From Xylocopa sonorina (taxonomy: Eukaryota; Arthropoda; Insecta; Hymenoptera; Apidae): 64,000 bases of DNA. Every line of letters begins with the position of its first letter. The stretch's first letter is position 1. Shown here piece by piece: positions 38,641-51,110 of this stretch. The position numbers were made by a program, and so were the translations under genes. The stretch lies in assembly GCF_050948175.1 (NCBI RefSeq), contig NW_027490173.1:248001-312000 (forward strand), in the 5' to 3' direction. The notes beneath the pieces were generated by a model. The model ran no database searches and had not been told where the DNA came from. It saw only the letters and a program-made list of their open reading frames with translations.

Positions 38641-40344
38641 TTATCATGAAACATAGGAATGAGATGCGATATCGCGACTTAAGATGCATTAGAACCCTAT
38701 TGCTACGATACGTAGGCATCTGCAAACGCTATTTCCTAGGAAGGAAGTGTCGCAATTACATTCATTTTAAGTGTATGCGAGGTATACATGACACTTTGCA
38801 ATGAATATTATATCTCATCACGGAACATAGAAATGACATGCGATATGGCGTTTTAAGAAGCATTAGAACTCTATTGCTTCGATACGTAGACATCAGGAAA
38901 CGCTTCCTCCTAGAAAGGAAGTGTCGCATTTACATTCATTTGAAGTGTAGACAAGGAATACACAACACTTCGCAATGAATATTATATCTTATCATGAGAC
39001 ATAGAAATGTGATGCGATATCGCGTTTTAAGATGCATTAGAACCCTATTGCTATGATACATAGACATCTGCAAACGCTATCTCCCAGCAAGGAAGTGTTG
39101 CATTTGCATTCTTTTGAAGTGAATACGAAGTAGACATAGCACTCCGCAATGAATATTATATCTTATCACGGAACATAGAAATGAGATGCGATATGACGCT
39201 TTAAGAAGCATTTGAACTCTATTGCTTCGATACGTAGACATCAGGAAGCGCTTCTTCCTAGAAAGGAAGTGTACATTCATTTGAAGTGAATACGAGGTAT
39301 ACCTACGTCTTCACAATGAATATTATATCTGATCATGAAACATAGAAAAGAGATGCGATATCGCTATTTAAGAAGCATTAGAGCTCTATTGCTTCGATAC
39401 GGAGACATCTGCAAACGCTATTTCCTAGCAAGGAAGTTTCGCATTTACATTCTTTTGAAGTGAATACGAGGTATACCTACGTCTCCACAATGAATATTAT
39501 ATCTGATCATGAAACATAGAAATGAGATGCGATATCGCTATTTAAGAAGCATTACAACTCTATTGCTACGATACGTAGACATCTGTAAACGCTATTTCCT
39601 AGCAAGGAAGTGTCGCATATACATTCTTTTGACGTGAACACGAGGTATGCATGACACTTCGCAATGAATATTATATCTTATCATGAAACATAGAAAAAAG
39701 ATGCGATATTGCGTCCTGAGAAGCACTAGAACTCTATTGCTACGATACATAGACATCTGGAAACGCTATTTCCTAGCAGGGAAGTGTCGCAATTTACATT
39801 CTTTTGAAGTGAATACGAGGTATTCATAACACTCCACAATGAATATTATATCATATCATGAAACATAGGAATGAGATGCGATATCGCGTCTTGAGAATCA
39901 CTAGAATTCTTTTGCTAGAATATGTAAACTTCTGTAAACGCTATTTCCTAGCAAGGAAGTGTCGCATTTACATTCTTTTGAAGTGAATACGAGGTATACC
40001 TAAGTCTCCACAATGAATATTATATCTTATCATGAAACATAGAAATGAAATGCGATATCGCGTTTTAAAAAGCGTTAGAACTCTATTGCTAATATACGTA
40101 GACACCTGCAACCTCTATTTCCTAGCAAGGAAATGTCATACTTACATTCTTTTGAACTGAATACGAGAGGTATACATGACACTTCGCAATGAATATTATA
40201 TCTTATGATAAAACATAGAAATGAGATACGATATGGCGTTTCAAGAAGCATTAGAGCTCTATTTCTGCGATACGTAGATATCTGCTAACCTTATTTCCTA
40301 GGAAGGTAGTGTCGCATTTACATTCTTTTGAGGTGAATACGAGG

Positions 40345-41087
40345 TATCACGTCCGGTGGAACTATTTTCCGTTGCTCCGGAGGCTTTACGACACGAGCCT
40401 ATTTTTCGGAAATAGAAATACGATGCCTGATCCTCACATTGAGGTTGCTAACGATCTAGAACTAGAGGTTTCGACCCCTCGGTAGGAGATCTCGAGTCAG
40501 AGTGTGTGCTCTGGAGACGCATCTCTGACCTCCTCGGTTCGCGGGACGCTACGGTCGCGAACGCTCGTGGTAGGGAGATCGGGGTCCCGCGAGTGGGGTC
40601 TCGCGTCTCGAGGCGGAGAGCGCCCGGTCCAGCGAGTGGGGACCCGCGGCTCGTGGTGGGGCTAGCGGCGCATGCCGCATGCTGGTCGCATCTTACTTTG
40701 TGTAACATAGATCTAGGAATTCTTATATATGCGTCATGATATGGTATGTATGTCATAGCTTAGAAGTAATATATAGGTTCTAGCAGATCCTGTTCCCCGA
40801 ATTGGAAAAGACCCCATTCAGGTGATGGGCTGCGGCTACGTCTTCCTGCTGGACGGAATCCTCGGTGCGAGGGAGATAGGGCTGCCCGTCCTTGGTGCGG
40901 GCGAGACAGGTATACTCGGTGGTGCGAGTGAGGCAGCGGAACTCGGTGTGAGTGAGCGCGTGCAGGTATGCGCGTGCGAATAGTTGCTGGTTCTGCAGGC
41001 GAGTTTGGCTGGTTGCATGCGTCCAGGGGTTGATGCTGGGTGGTGCGAGAAGGTTGATGGGTGGCAGGCGGTACGCCTGACGTCACA
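40345..41087 (-). mobile_element. Half-length LTR of the same Gypsy family, reverse orientation
   Basis: On the minus strand it begins TGTGACGTCAGGCGTACCGCC at 41087, nearly identical to the start of the LTR at 23500, and ends in CGGACGTGATA at 40345, matching the LTR tip except for one change. Middle landmarks are in the right order: ~30-bp CTCGCACC repeats, TATATAAG, AAGTAAGATGCGAC, a GAGGAGGTCAGAGATGCG block and GCCTCC near the end. The length is 743 bp against 1577-1579 bp for the other LTRs, so it is internally shortened or a compact subfamily. There is no target duplication: the left neighbour is GAGG, the right is AAAT. The satellite is reverse on its left and forward on its right. Confidence 0.85.
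40722..40730 (-). promoter_or_regulatory. Candidate TATA box of reverse LTR
   Basis: On the minus strand the sequence reads ATATATAAG, a good TATA match, about 25-30 bases before the AAGTAAGATGCGAC block that is also present in the LTR at 23500-25078. Position and spacing fit a core promoter. There is no direct evidence of transcription. Confidence 0.3.
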
Positions 41088-41460
41088 AAATGCGACACTT
41101 CCTCTCTAGGAAATTCAGTTCCCAATATATCTCTGTATCGAAGCTATAGAGTTCTAATTCTCCTTAAAACGCGATATCGCACCTCATCTCTATGTCTCAT
41201 GATAAGATATAATATTCATTGCGAGGTGTTATGTATTCCTCGTCTACACTTCAAATGAATGTAAATGCGACACTTCCTTTCTAGGAGGAAGCGTTTCCTG
41301 ATGTCTACGTATCGAAGCAATAGAGTTCTAATGCTTCTTAAAACGCGATATCGCATCTCATTTATATGTTTCGTGATAAGATATAATATTCATTGCGAAG
41401 TGTCATGTATACCTCGTAATCACTTCAAAGGAATGTATGTGCGACACTTCCATGTTAGGA
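41088..41460 (+). repeat. Diverged forward satellite right of the reverse LTR
   Basis: Forward orientation resumes abruptly at phase ~107 (AAATGCGACACTTCC). The two monomers here have unusual variants (TTCAGTTCCCAATATATCTC, and AGGAGGAAGCGTTTCCTG) and separate the LTR from the homogeneous pentamer block. Confidence 0.9.
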
Positions 41461-44400
41461 AATAGCGTTTGCAGATGTCTCCGCATCGAGGCCATAGAGT
41501 TTTAATCCTTCTTACAACGCCATATCGTATCTCTCTTCTGTGTTTCATGATAAGATATAATATTCATTGCGAAGTGTCATGTACACCTCGTATTCACTTC
41601 AAAAGAATGTAAATGAGACCATTGCTTGCTAGGAAATAGCGTTTGCAGATGTCTACGTATCGTAGCAATATAGTTCTAATGCTACTTAAATCGCGATATC
41701 GCATCTCATTTATATGTTTCGTGATAAGATATAATATTCATTGCGAAGTGTCATGTATACCTCGTATTCACTTCAAAAGAATGTAAGTGCGACACTTCCA
41801 TGCTAGGAAATAGCGTTAGCAGATATCTCCGCATCGAGGCCATAGAGTTTTAATCCTTCTTACAACGCCATATCGCATCTCTCTTCTGTGTTTCATGATA
41901 AGATATAATATTCATTGCGAAGTGTCATGTACACCTCGTATTCACTTCAAAAGAATGTAAATGCGACCATTGCTTGCTAGGAAATAGCGTTTGCAGATGT
42001 CTACGTATCGTAGCAATATAGTTCTAATGCTACTTAAATCGCGATATCGCATCTCATTTATATGTTTCGTGATAAGATATAATATTCATTGCGAAGTGTC
42101 ATGTATACCTCGTAATCACTTCAAAGGAATGTATGTGCGACACTTCCATGTTAGGAAATAGCGTTTGCAGATGTCTCCGCATCGAGGCCATAGAGTTTTA
42201 ATCCTTCTTACAACGCCATATCGCATCTCTCTTCTGTGTTCCATGATAAGATATAATATTCATTGCGAAGTGTCATGTACACCTCGTATTCACTTCAAAA
42301 GAATGTAAATGAGACCATTGCTTGCTAGGAAATAGCGTTTGCAGATGTCTACGTATCGTAGCAATATAGTTCTAATGCTACTTAAATCGCGATATCGCAT
42401 CTCATTTATATGTTTCGTGATAAGATATAATATTCATTGCGAAGTGTCATGTATACCTCGTATTCACTTCAAAAGAATGTAAGTGCGACACTTCCATGCT
42501 AGGAAATAGCGTTAGCAGATATCTCCGCATCGAGGCCATAGAGTTTTAATCCTTCTTACAACGCCATATCGCATCTCTCTTCTGTGTTTCATGATAAGAT
42601 ATAATATTCATTGCGAAGTGTCATGTACACCTCGTATTCACTTCAAAAGAATGTAAATGCGACCATTGCTTGCTAGGAAATAGCGTTTGCAGATGTCTAC
42701 GTATCGTAGCAATATAGTTCTAATGCTACTTAAATCGCGATATCGCATCTCATTTATATGTTTCGTGATAAGATATAATATTCATTGCGAAGTGTCATGT
42801 ATACCTCGTATTCACTTCAAAAGAATGTAAATGCGAATCTTCCTTGCTAGGAAATAGCGTTTGCAGATGTCTACGTATCGTAGCACTAGAGTTCTAATGC
42901 TTCTCAAAACGCGATATCGCATCTCATTTTTATGCATCATGATAAGATATAATATTCATTGCGAAGTGTCATGTATACCTCGTACTCACTTCAAAGGAAT
43001 GTATGTGCGACACTTCCATGTTAGGAAATAGCGTTTGCAGATGTCTCCGCATCGAGGCCATAGAGTTTTAATCCTTCTTACAACGCCATATCGCATCTCT
43101 CTTCTGTGTTTCATGATAAGATATAATATTCATTGCGAAGTTTCATGTACACCTCGTATTCACTTCAAAAGAATGTAAATGAGACCATTGCTTGCTAGGA
43201 AATAGCGTTTGCAGATGTCTACGTATCGTAGCAATATAGTTCTAATGCTACTTAAATCGCGATATCGCATCTCATTTATATGTTTCGTGATAAGATATAA
43301 TATTCATTGCGAAGTGTCATGTATACCTCGTATTCACTTCAAAAGAATGTAAGTGCGACACTTCCATGCTAGGAAATAGCGTTAGCAGATATCTCCGCAT
43401 CGAGGCCATAGAGTTTTAATCCTTCTTACAACGCCATATCGCATCTCTCTTCTGTGTTTCATGATAAGATATAATATTCATTGCGAAGTGTCATGTACAC
43501 CTCGTATTCACTTCAAAAGAATGTAAATGCGACCATTGCTTGCTAGGAAATAGCGTTTGCAGATGTCTACGTATCGTAGCAATATAGTTCTAATGCTACT
43601 TAAATCGCGATATCGCATCTCATTTATATGTTTCGTGATAAGATATAATATTCATTGCGAAGTGTCATGTATACCTCGTATTCACTTCAAAAGAATGTAA
43701 ATGCGACCATTGCTTGCTAGGAAATAGCGTTTGCAGATGTCTACGTATCGTAGCAATATAGTTCTAATGCTACTTAAATCGCGATATCGCATCTCATTTA
43801 TATGTTTCGTGATAAGATATAATATTCATTGCGAAGTGTCATGTATACCTCGTAATCACTTCAAAGGAATGTATGTGCGACACTTCCATGTTAGGAAATA
43901 GCGTTTGCAGATGTCTCCGCATCGAGGCCATAGAGTTTTAATCCTTCTTACAACGCCATATCGCATCTCTCTTCTGTGTTTCATGATAAGATATAATATT
44001 CATTGCGAAGTGTCATGTACACCTCGTATTCACTTCAAAAGAATGTAAATGAGACCATTGCTTGCTAGGAAATAGCGTCTGCAGATGTCTACGTATCGTA
44101 GCAATATAGTTCTAATGCTACTTAAATCGCGATATCGCATCTCATTTATATGTTTCGTGATAAGATATAATATTCATTGCGAAGTGTCATGTATACCTCG
44201 TATTCACTTCAAAAGAATGTAAGTGCGACACTTCCATGCTAGGAAATAGCGTTAGCAGATATCTCCGCATCGAGGCCATAGAGTTTTAATCCTTCTTACA
44301 ACGCCATATCGCATCTCTCTTCTGTGTTTCATGATAAGATATAATATTCATTGCGAAGTGTCATGTACACCTCGTATTCACTTCAAAAGAATGTAAATGC

Positions 44401-45760
44401 GACCATTGCTTGCTAGGAAATAGCGTTTGCAGATGTCTACGTATCGTAGCAATATAGTTCTAATGCTACTTAAATCGCGATATCGCATCTCATTTATATG
44501 TTTCGTGATAAGATATAATATTCATTGCGAAGTGTCATGTATACCTCGTATTCACTTCAAAAGAATGTAAATGCGAATCTTCCTTGCTAGGAAATAGCGT
44601 TTGCAGATGTCTACGTATCGTAGCACTAGAGTTCTAATGCTTCTCAAAACGCGATATCGCATCTCATTTTTATGCATCATGATAAGATATAATATTCATT
44701 GCGAAGTGTCATGTATACCTCGTACTCACTTCAAAGGAATGTATGTGCGACACTTCCATGTTAGGAAATAGCGTTTGCAGATGTCTCCGCATCGAGGCCA
44801 TAGAGTTTTAATCCTTCTTACAACGCCATATCGCATCTCTCTTCTGTGTTTCATGATAAGATATAATATTCATTGCGAAGTGTCATGTACACCTCGTATT
44901 CACTTCAAAAGAATGTAAATGAGACCATTGCTTGCTAGGAAATAGCGTTTGCAGATGTCTACGTATCGTAGCAATATAGCTCTAATGCTACTTAAATCGC
45001 GATATCGCATCTCATTTATGTGTTTCGTGATAAGATATAATATTCATTGCGAAGTGTCATGTATACCTCGTATTCACTTCAAAAGAATGTAAGTGCGACA
45101 CTTCCATGCTAGGAAATAGCGTTAGCAGATATCTCCGCATCGAGGCCATAGAGTTTTAATCCTTCTTACAACGCCATATCGCATCTCTCTTCTGTGTTTC
45201 ATGATAAGATATAATATTCGTTGCGAAGTGTCATGTACACCTCGTATTCACTTCAAAAGAATGTAAATGCGACCATTGCTTGCTAGGAAATAGCGTTTGC
45301 AGATGTCTACGTATCGTAGCAATATAGTTCTAATGCTACTTAAATCGCGATATCGCATCTCATTTATATGTTTCGTGATAAGATATAATATTCATTGCGA
45401 AGTGTCATGTATACCTCGTATTCACTTCAAAAGAATGTAAATGCGAATCATCCTTGCTAGGAAATAGCGTTTGCAGATGTCTACGTATCGTAGCACTAGA
45501 GTTCTAATGCTTCTCAAAACGCGATATCGCATCTCATTTTTATGCATCATGATAAGATATAATATTCATTGCGAAGTGTCATGTATACCTCGTACTCACT
45601 TCAAAGGAATGTATGTGCGACACTTCCATGTTAGGAAATAGCGTTTGCAGATGTCTCCGCATCGAGGCCATAGAGTTTTAATCCTTCTTACAACGCCATA
45701 TCGCATCTCTCTTCTGTGTTTCATGATAAGATATAATATTCATTGCGAAGTGTCATGTAT
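41461..45760 (+). repeat. Pentameric HOR block (870-bp unit)
   Basis: The variant GTTTTAATCCTTCTTACAACG occurs with AATCCT at 41504, 41852, 42200, 42548, 43070, 43418, 43940, 44288, 44810, 45158 and 45680. From 42200 the spacing alternates 348 and 522 bp, giving four consecutive 870-bp (5-monomer) units at 42200, 43070, 43940 and 44810. Before 42200 two 348-bp steps form a 4-monomer (696 bp) version. Corresponding monomers in successive units are almost identical, so this is the most recently homogenised part of the window. In the 43070 unit the last monomer is replaced by a repeat of the GCGACCATTGC monomer. Confidence 0.93.
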
Positions 45761-48700
45761 ACCTCGTATTCACTTCAAAAGAATGTAAATGCGACTACTG
45801 CTTGCTAGGAAGTAGCGTTTGCAGATGTCTCCGCATCGAGGCCATAGAGTTCTAATGCTTCTCAAAACGCGATATCGCATCTCATTTCTAAGCTTCATGA
45901 TAAGATATAATATTCATTGCGAAGTGTCATGCATACCTCGTATTCACTCCAAACGAATGTCAATGCGACACTTCCTTGCTAGGAAATAGCGTATTCAGAT
46001 GTCTACGTATCGTAGCAATAGAGTTCTAATGCTACTTAAATCGCGATATCGCATCTCATTTATATGTTTCGTGATAAGATATAATATTCATCGCGAAGTG
46101 TCATGTATGTCTCGCATTCACTACAAAAGAATGAAAATGCGACACTTCCATGCTAGGAAATAGCGTCTGCAGATGTTTATGCGTCGAGGCAATAGAGATC
46201 TAATGCTTCTTAGATCGCGATATCGCATCTCATTTCGATGATTCATTATAAGATATAATATTCATTGCGAAGTGTCATGTATACCTCGTATACACATCAA
46301 AAGAATGTAAATGCGACTATTCCCTGCTAGGGCATAGCGTTTGCAGGTGCCTACGTATCGTAGCAATAGAGTTCTTATGCTTCTTAGATCGCGATATCGC
46401 ATCTCATTTCTATGTTTCGTGATAAGTTATAATATTCATTCCGAAGTGTCATGTAAACCTCGAATTCACTTCAAAAGAATGTAAATGCGACTATTGCTTG
46501 CTAGGAAATAGCGTTTGCAGATGTCTACGTATCGTAGCAATAGAGTTCTAATGCTTCTCAAAACGCGATATCGCATCTTATTTCTATGTTTCCTGATAAG
46601 ATATAATATTCATTGCGAAGTGTCATGTATACCTCGTATTCACATCAAAAGAATGTAAGTGCGACACTTCCATGCTAGGAAATAGCGTTAGCAGATATCT
46701 CCGCATCGAGGCCATAGAGTTCTAATGCTTCTTAAATTGCGATATCGCATCTCTCTTCTATGTTTCATGATGAGATATAATATTCATTGCGAAGTGTCAT
46801 GTATACCTCGTGTTCACTACAAAAGAACGTAAATGTGACACTTCCATGCTAGGAAATAGCGTCTGCAGATGTCTACGCGTCGAGGCAATAGAGTTCTAAT
46901 GGTTCTTAAAACGCGATATCGCATCTCAATTCTATGTCACATGAGAAGATATAATGTTCATTGCGAAGTGTCATGTATACCTCGTATTCACTTCAAAAGA
47001 ATGTAAGTGCGACACTTCCATGCTAGGAAATAGCGTTTGCAGATATCTCCGCATCGAGGCCATAGAGTTCTAATGCTTCTCAATTTGCGATATCGCATCT
47101 CTCTTCTATGTTTAATGATAAGATATAATATTCATTGCGAAGTGTCATGTATACCTCGTGTTCACTACAAAAGAACGTAAATGCGACACTTCCATGTTAG
47201 GAAATAGCATTTGCAGATGTCTCCGCATCGAGGCCATAGAGTTTTAATCCTTCTTACAACGCCATATCGCATCTCTCTTCTGTGTTTCATGATAAGATAT
47301 AATATTCATTGCGAAGTGTCATGTACACCTCGTATTCACTTCAAAAGAATGTAAATGAGACCATTGCTTGCTAGGAAATAGCGTTTGCAGATGTCTACGT
47401 ATCGTAGCAATATAGTTCTAATGCTACTTAAATCGCGATATCGCATCTCATTTATATGTTTCGTGATAAGATATAATATTCATTGCGAAGTGTCATGTAT
47501 ACCTCGTATTCACTTCAAAAGAATGTAAGTGCGACACTTCCATGCTAGGAAATAGCGTTAGCAGATATCTCCGCATCGAGGCCATAGAGTTTTAATCCTT
47601 CTTACAACGCCATATCGCATCTCTCTTCTGTGTTTCATGATAAGATATAATATTCATTGCGAAGTGTCATGTACACCTCGTATTCACTTCAAAAGAATGT
47701 AAATGCGACCATTGCTTGCTAGGAAATAGCGTTTGCAGATGTCTACGTATCGTAGCAATATAGTTCTAATGCTACTTAAATCGCGATATCGCATCTCATT
47801 TATATGTTTCGTGATAAGATATAATATTCATTGCGAAGTGTCATGTATACCTCGTATTCACTTCAAAAGAATGTAAATGCGAATCTTCCTTGCTAGGAAA
47901 TAGCGTTTGCAGATGTCTACGTATCGTAGCAATAGAGTTCTAATGCTTCTCAAAACGCGATATCGCATCTCATTTTTATGCATCATGATAAGATATAATA
48001 TTCATTGCGAAGTGTCATGTATACCTCGTACTCACTTCAAAGGAATGTATGTGCGACACTTCCATGTTAGGAAATAGCGTTTGCAGATGTCTCCGCATCG
48101 AGGCCATAGAGTTTTAATCCTTCTTACAACGCCATATCGCATCTCTCTTCTGTGTTTCATGATAAGATATAATATTCATTGCGAAGTGTCATGTACACCT
48201 CGTATTCACTTCAAAAGAATGTAAATGAGACCATTGCTTGCTAGGAAATAGCGTTTGCAGATGTCTACGTATCGTAGCAATATAGCTCTAATGCTACTTA
48301 AATCGCGATATCGCATCTCATTTATATGTTTCGTGATAAGATATAATATTCATTGCGAAGTGTCATGTATACCTCGTATTCACTTCAAAAGAATGTAAGT
48401 GCGACACTTCCATGCTAGGAAATAGCGTTAGCAGATATCTCCGCATCGAGGCCATAGAGTTTTAATACTTCTTACAACGCCATATCGCATCTCTCTTCTG
48501 TGTTTCATGATAAGATGTAATATTCATTGCGAAGTGTCATGTACACCTCGTATTCACTCCAAAGAATGTAAATGCGACCATTGCTTGCTAGGAAATAGCG
48601 TTTGCAGATGTCTACGTATCGTAGCAATATAGTTCTAATGCTACTTAAATCGCGATATCGCATCTCATTTATATGTTTCGTGATAAGATATAATATTCAT

Positions 48701-51110
48701 TGCGAAGTGTCATGTATACCTCGTATTCACTTCAAAAGAATGTAAATGCGAATCATCCTTGCTAGGAAATAGCGTTTGCAGATGTCTACGTATCGTAGCA
48801 CTAGAGTTCTAATGCTTCTCAAAACGCGATATCGCATCTCATCTTTATGCATCATGATAAGATATAATATTCATTGCGAAGTGTCATGTATACCTCGTAC
48901 TCACTTCAAAGGAATGTATGTGCGACACTTCCATGTTAGGAAATAGCGTTTGCAGATGTCTCCGCATCGAGGCCATAGAGTTTTAATCCTTCTTACAACG
49001 CCATATCGCATCTCTCTTCTGTGTTTCATGATAAGATATAATATTCATTGCGAAGTGTCATGTACACCTCGTATTCACTTCAAAAGAATGTAAGTGCGAC
49101 CATTGCTTGCTAGGAAATAGCGTTTGCAGATGTCTACGTATCGTAGCAATATAGTTCTAATGCTACTTAAATCGCGATATCGCATCTCATTTATATGTTT
49201 CGTGATAAGATATAATATTCATTGCGAAGTGTCATGTATACCTCGTATTCACTTCAAAAGAATGTAAGTACGACACTTCCATGCTAGGAAATAGCGTTAG
49301 CAGATATCTCCGCATCGAGGACATAGAGTTCTAATGCTTCTTAAATTGCGATATCGCATCTCTCTTCTATGTTTCATGATGAGATATAATATTCATTGCG
49401 AAGTGTCATGTATACCTCGTATTCACTTCAAAAGAATGTAAGAGCGACACTTCCATGCTAGGAAATAGCGTTTGCAGATATCTCCGCATCGAGGCCATAG
49501 AGTTCTAATGCTTCTCAATTTGCGATATCGCATCTCTCTTCTATGTTTAATGATAAGATATAATATTCATTGCGAAGTGTCATGTATACCTCGTGTTCAC
49601 TACAAAAGAACGTAAATGCGACACTTCCATGTTAGGAAATAGCGTTTGCAGATGTCTCCGCATCGAGGCCATAGAGTTTTAATGCTTCTTACAGCGCCAT
49701 ATCGCATCTCTCTTCTGTGTTTCATGATAAGATATAATATTCATTGCGAAGTGTCATGTATACTTCGCATTCACTACAAAAGAATGAAAATGCGACACTT
49801 CCGTGCTAGGAAATAGCGTCTGCAGATGTCCACGCGTCGAGGCAATAGAGTTCTAATGCTTCTTAGATCGCGACATAGAATCTCATTTCTATGTTTCATT
49901 ATAAGATATAATATTCATTGCGAAGTGTCATGTATACCTCGTATTCACATCAAAAGAATGTAAATGCGACCATTCCTTGCTAGGGCATAGCGTTTGCAGA
50001 TGCCTACGTATCGTAGCAATAGAGTTCTAATGCTGCTTAGATCGCTATATCGCATCACATTTCTATGTTTCGTGATAAGTTATAATATTCATTCCGAAGT
50101 GTCATGTATAACTCGAATTCACTTCAAAAGAATCTAGATGCGACATTTCCATGCTAGGAAATAGCCCTTGCAGATATCTCCGCATTGAGGCAATAGAGCC
50201 CTAATGCTTCTTAAAACGAGATGTCGCATTTCATTTCTATGTTTCGTGATAAGATATAATATTCATTGCGAAGTGTCATGCATACCTCCTATTCACTCCA
50301 AACGAATGTCAATGCGACACTTCCTTGCTAGGAAATAGCGTATTCAGATGTCTACGTATCGTAGCAATAGAGTTCTAATGCTACTTAAAACGCGATATCG
50401 CATCTCATTTATATGTTTCGTGATAAGATATAATATTCATCGCGAAGTGTCATGTATGTCTCGCATTCACTACAAAAGAATGAAAATGCGACACTTCCAT
50501 GCTAGGAAATAGCGTCTGCAGATGTTTATGCGTCGAGGCAATAGAGATCTAATGCTTCTTAGATCGCGATATCGCATCTCATTTCGATGATTCATTATAA
50601 GATATAATATTCACTGCGAAGTGTCATGTATACCTCGTATACACATCAAAAGAATGTAAATGCGACTATTCCTTGCTAGGGCATAGCGTTTGCAGGTGCC
50701 TACGTATCGTAGCAATAGGGTTCTTATGCTTCTTAGATCGCGATATCGCATCTCATTTCTATGTTTCGTGATAAGTTATAATATTCATTCCGAAGTGTCA
50801 TGTAAACCTCGAATTCACTTCAAAAGAATGTAAATAAGACTATTGCTTGCTAGGAAATAGCGTTTGCAGATGTCTACGTATCGTAGCAATAGAGTTCTAA
50901 TGCTTCTCAAAACGCGATATCGCATCTTATTTCTATGTTTCCTGATAAGATATAATATTCATTGCGAAGTGTCATGTATACCTCGTATTCACTTCAAAAG
51001 AATGTAAGTGCGACACTTCCATGCTAGGAAATAGCGTTTGCTGATGTCTCCGCATCGATGCCATAGAGTTCTAATGCATTTTAAATTGCGATATCGCATC
51101 TCATTTCTAT
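45761..51110 (+). repeat. ~25-monomer super-repeat containing pentamer units
   Basis: GAAATAGCGTCTGCAGATGTTTATGCG-type monomers occur with AGATGTTTAT at 46171 and 50520, 4349 bp apart (25 monomers less 1 bp), and several flanking monomers match on both sides (the TATGTCTCGCATTCAC variant before, the TCTATGTTTCCTGATAAG variant after). Inside this interval two more 870-bp pentamer steps appear, at 47246, 48116 and 48985. The block thus mixes pentamers with a longer unit. Confidence 0.85.

Larger units (their letters stand above)
25079..40344 (-). repeat. 174-bp satellite array in inverted orientation (~15.3 kb)
   Basis: The same monomer read on the minus strand, for example ATCTTATCATGAAACATAG here versus CTATGTTTCATGATAAGAT in the forward blocks. 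Every monomer from the element to 40344 is inverted, with no return to forward in between. Monomers at the left (25079 to about 27100) and right (about 36800 to 40344) are diverged. The middle shares diagnostic variants with the left forward domain, for example GGCTATTTCCTAGCATGGAA and CTCAATGCGGAGATATC. The block starts at phase ~55 and ends at phase ~82. No genes are seen. Confidence 0.96.

Noticed and set aside
40445..40756. Protein-coding frames on either strand in the 40.3-41.1 kb element
   Set aside because: The region aligns in order with LTR landmarks, and frames on both strands overlap; coding is not supported.
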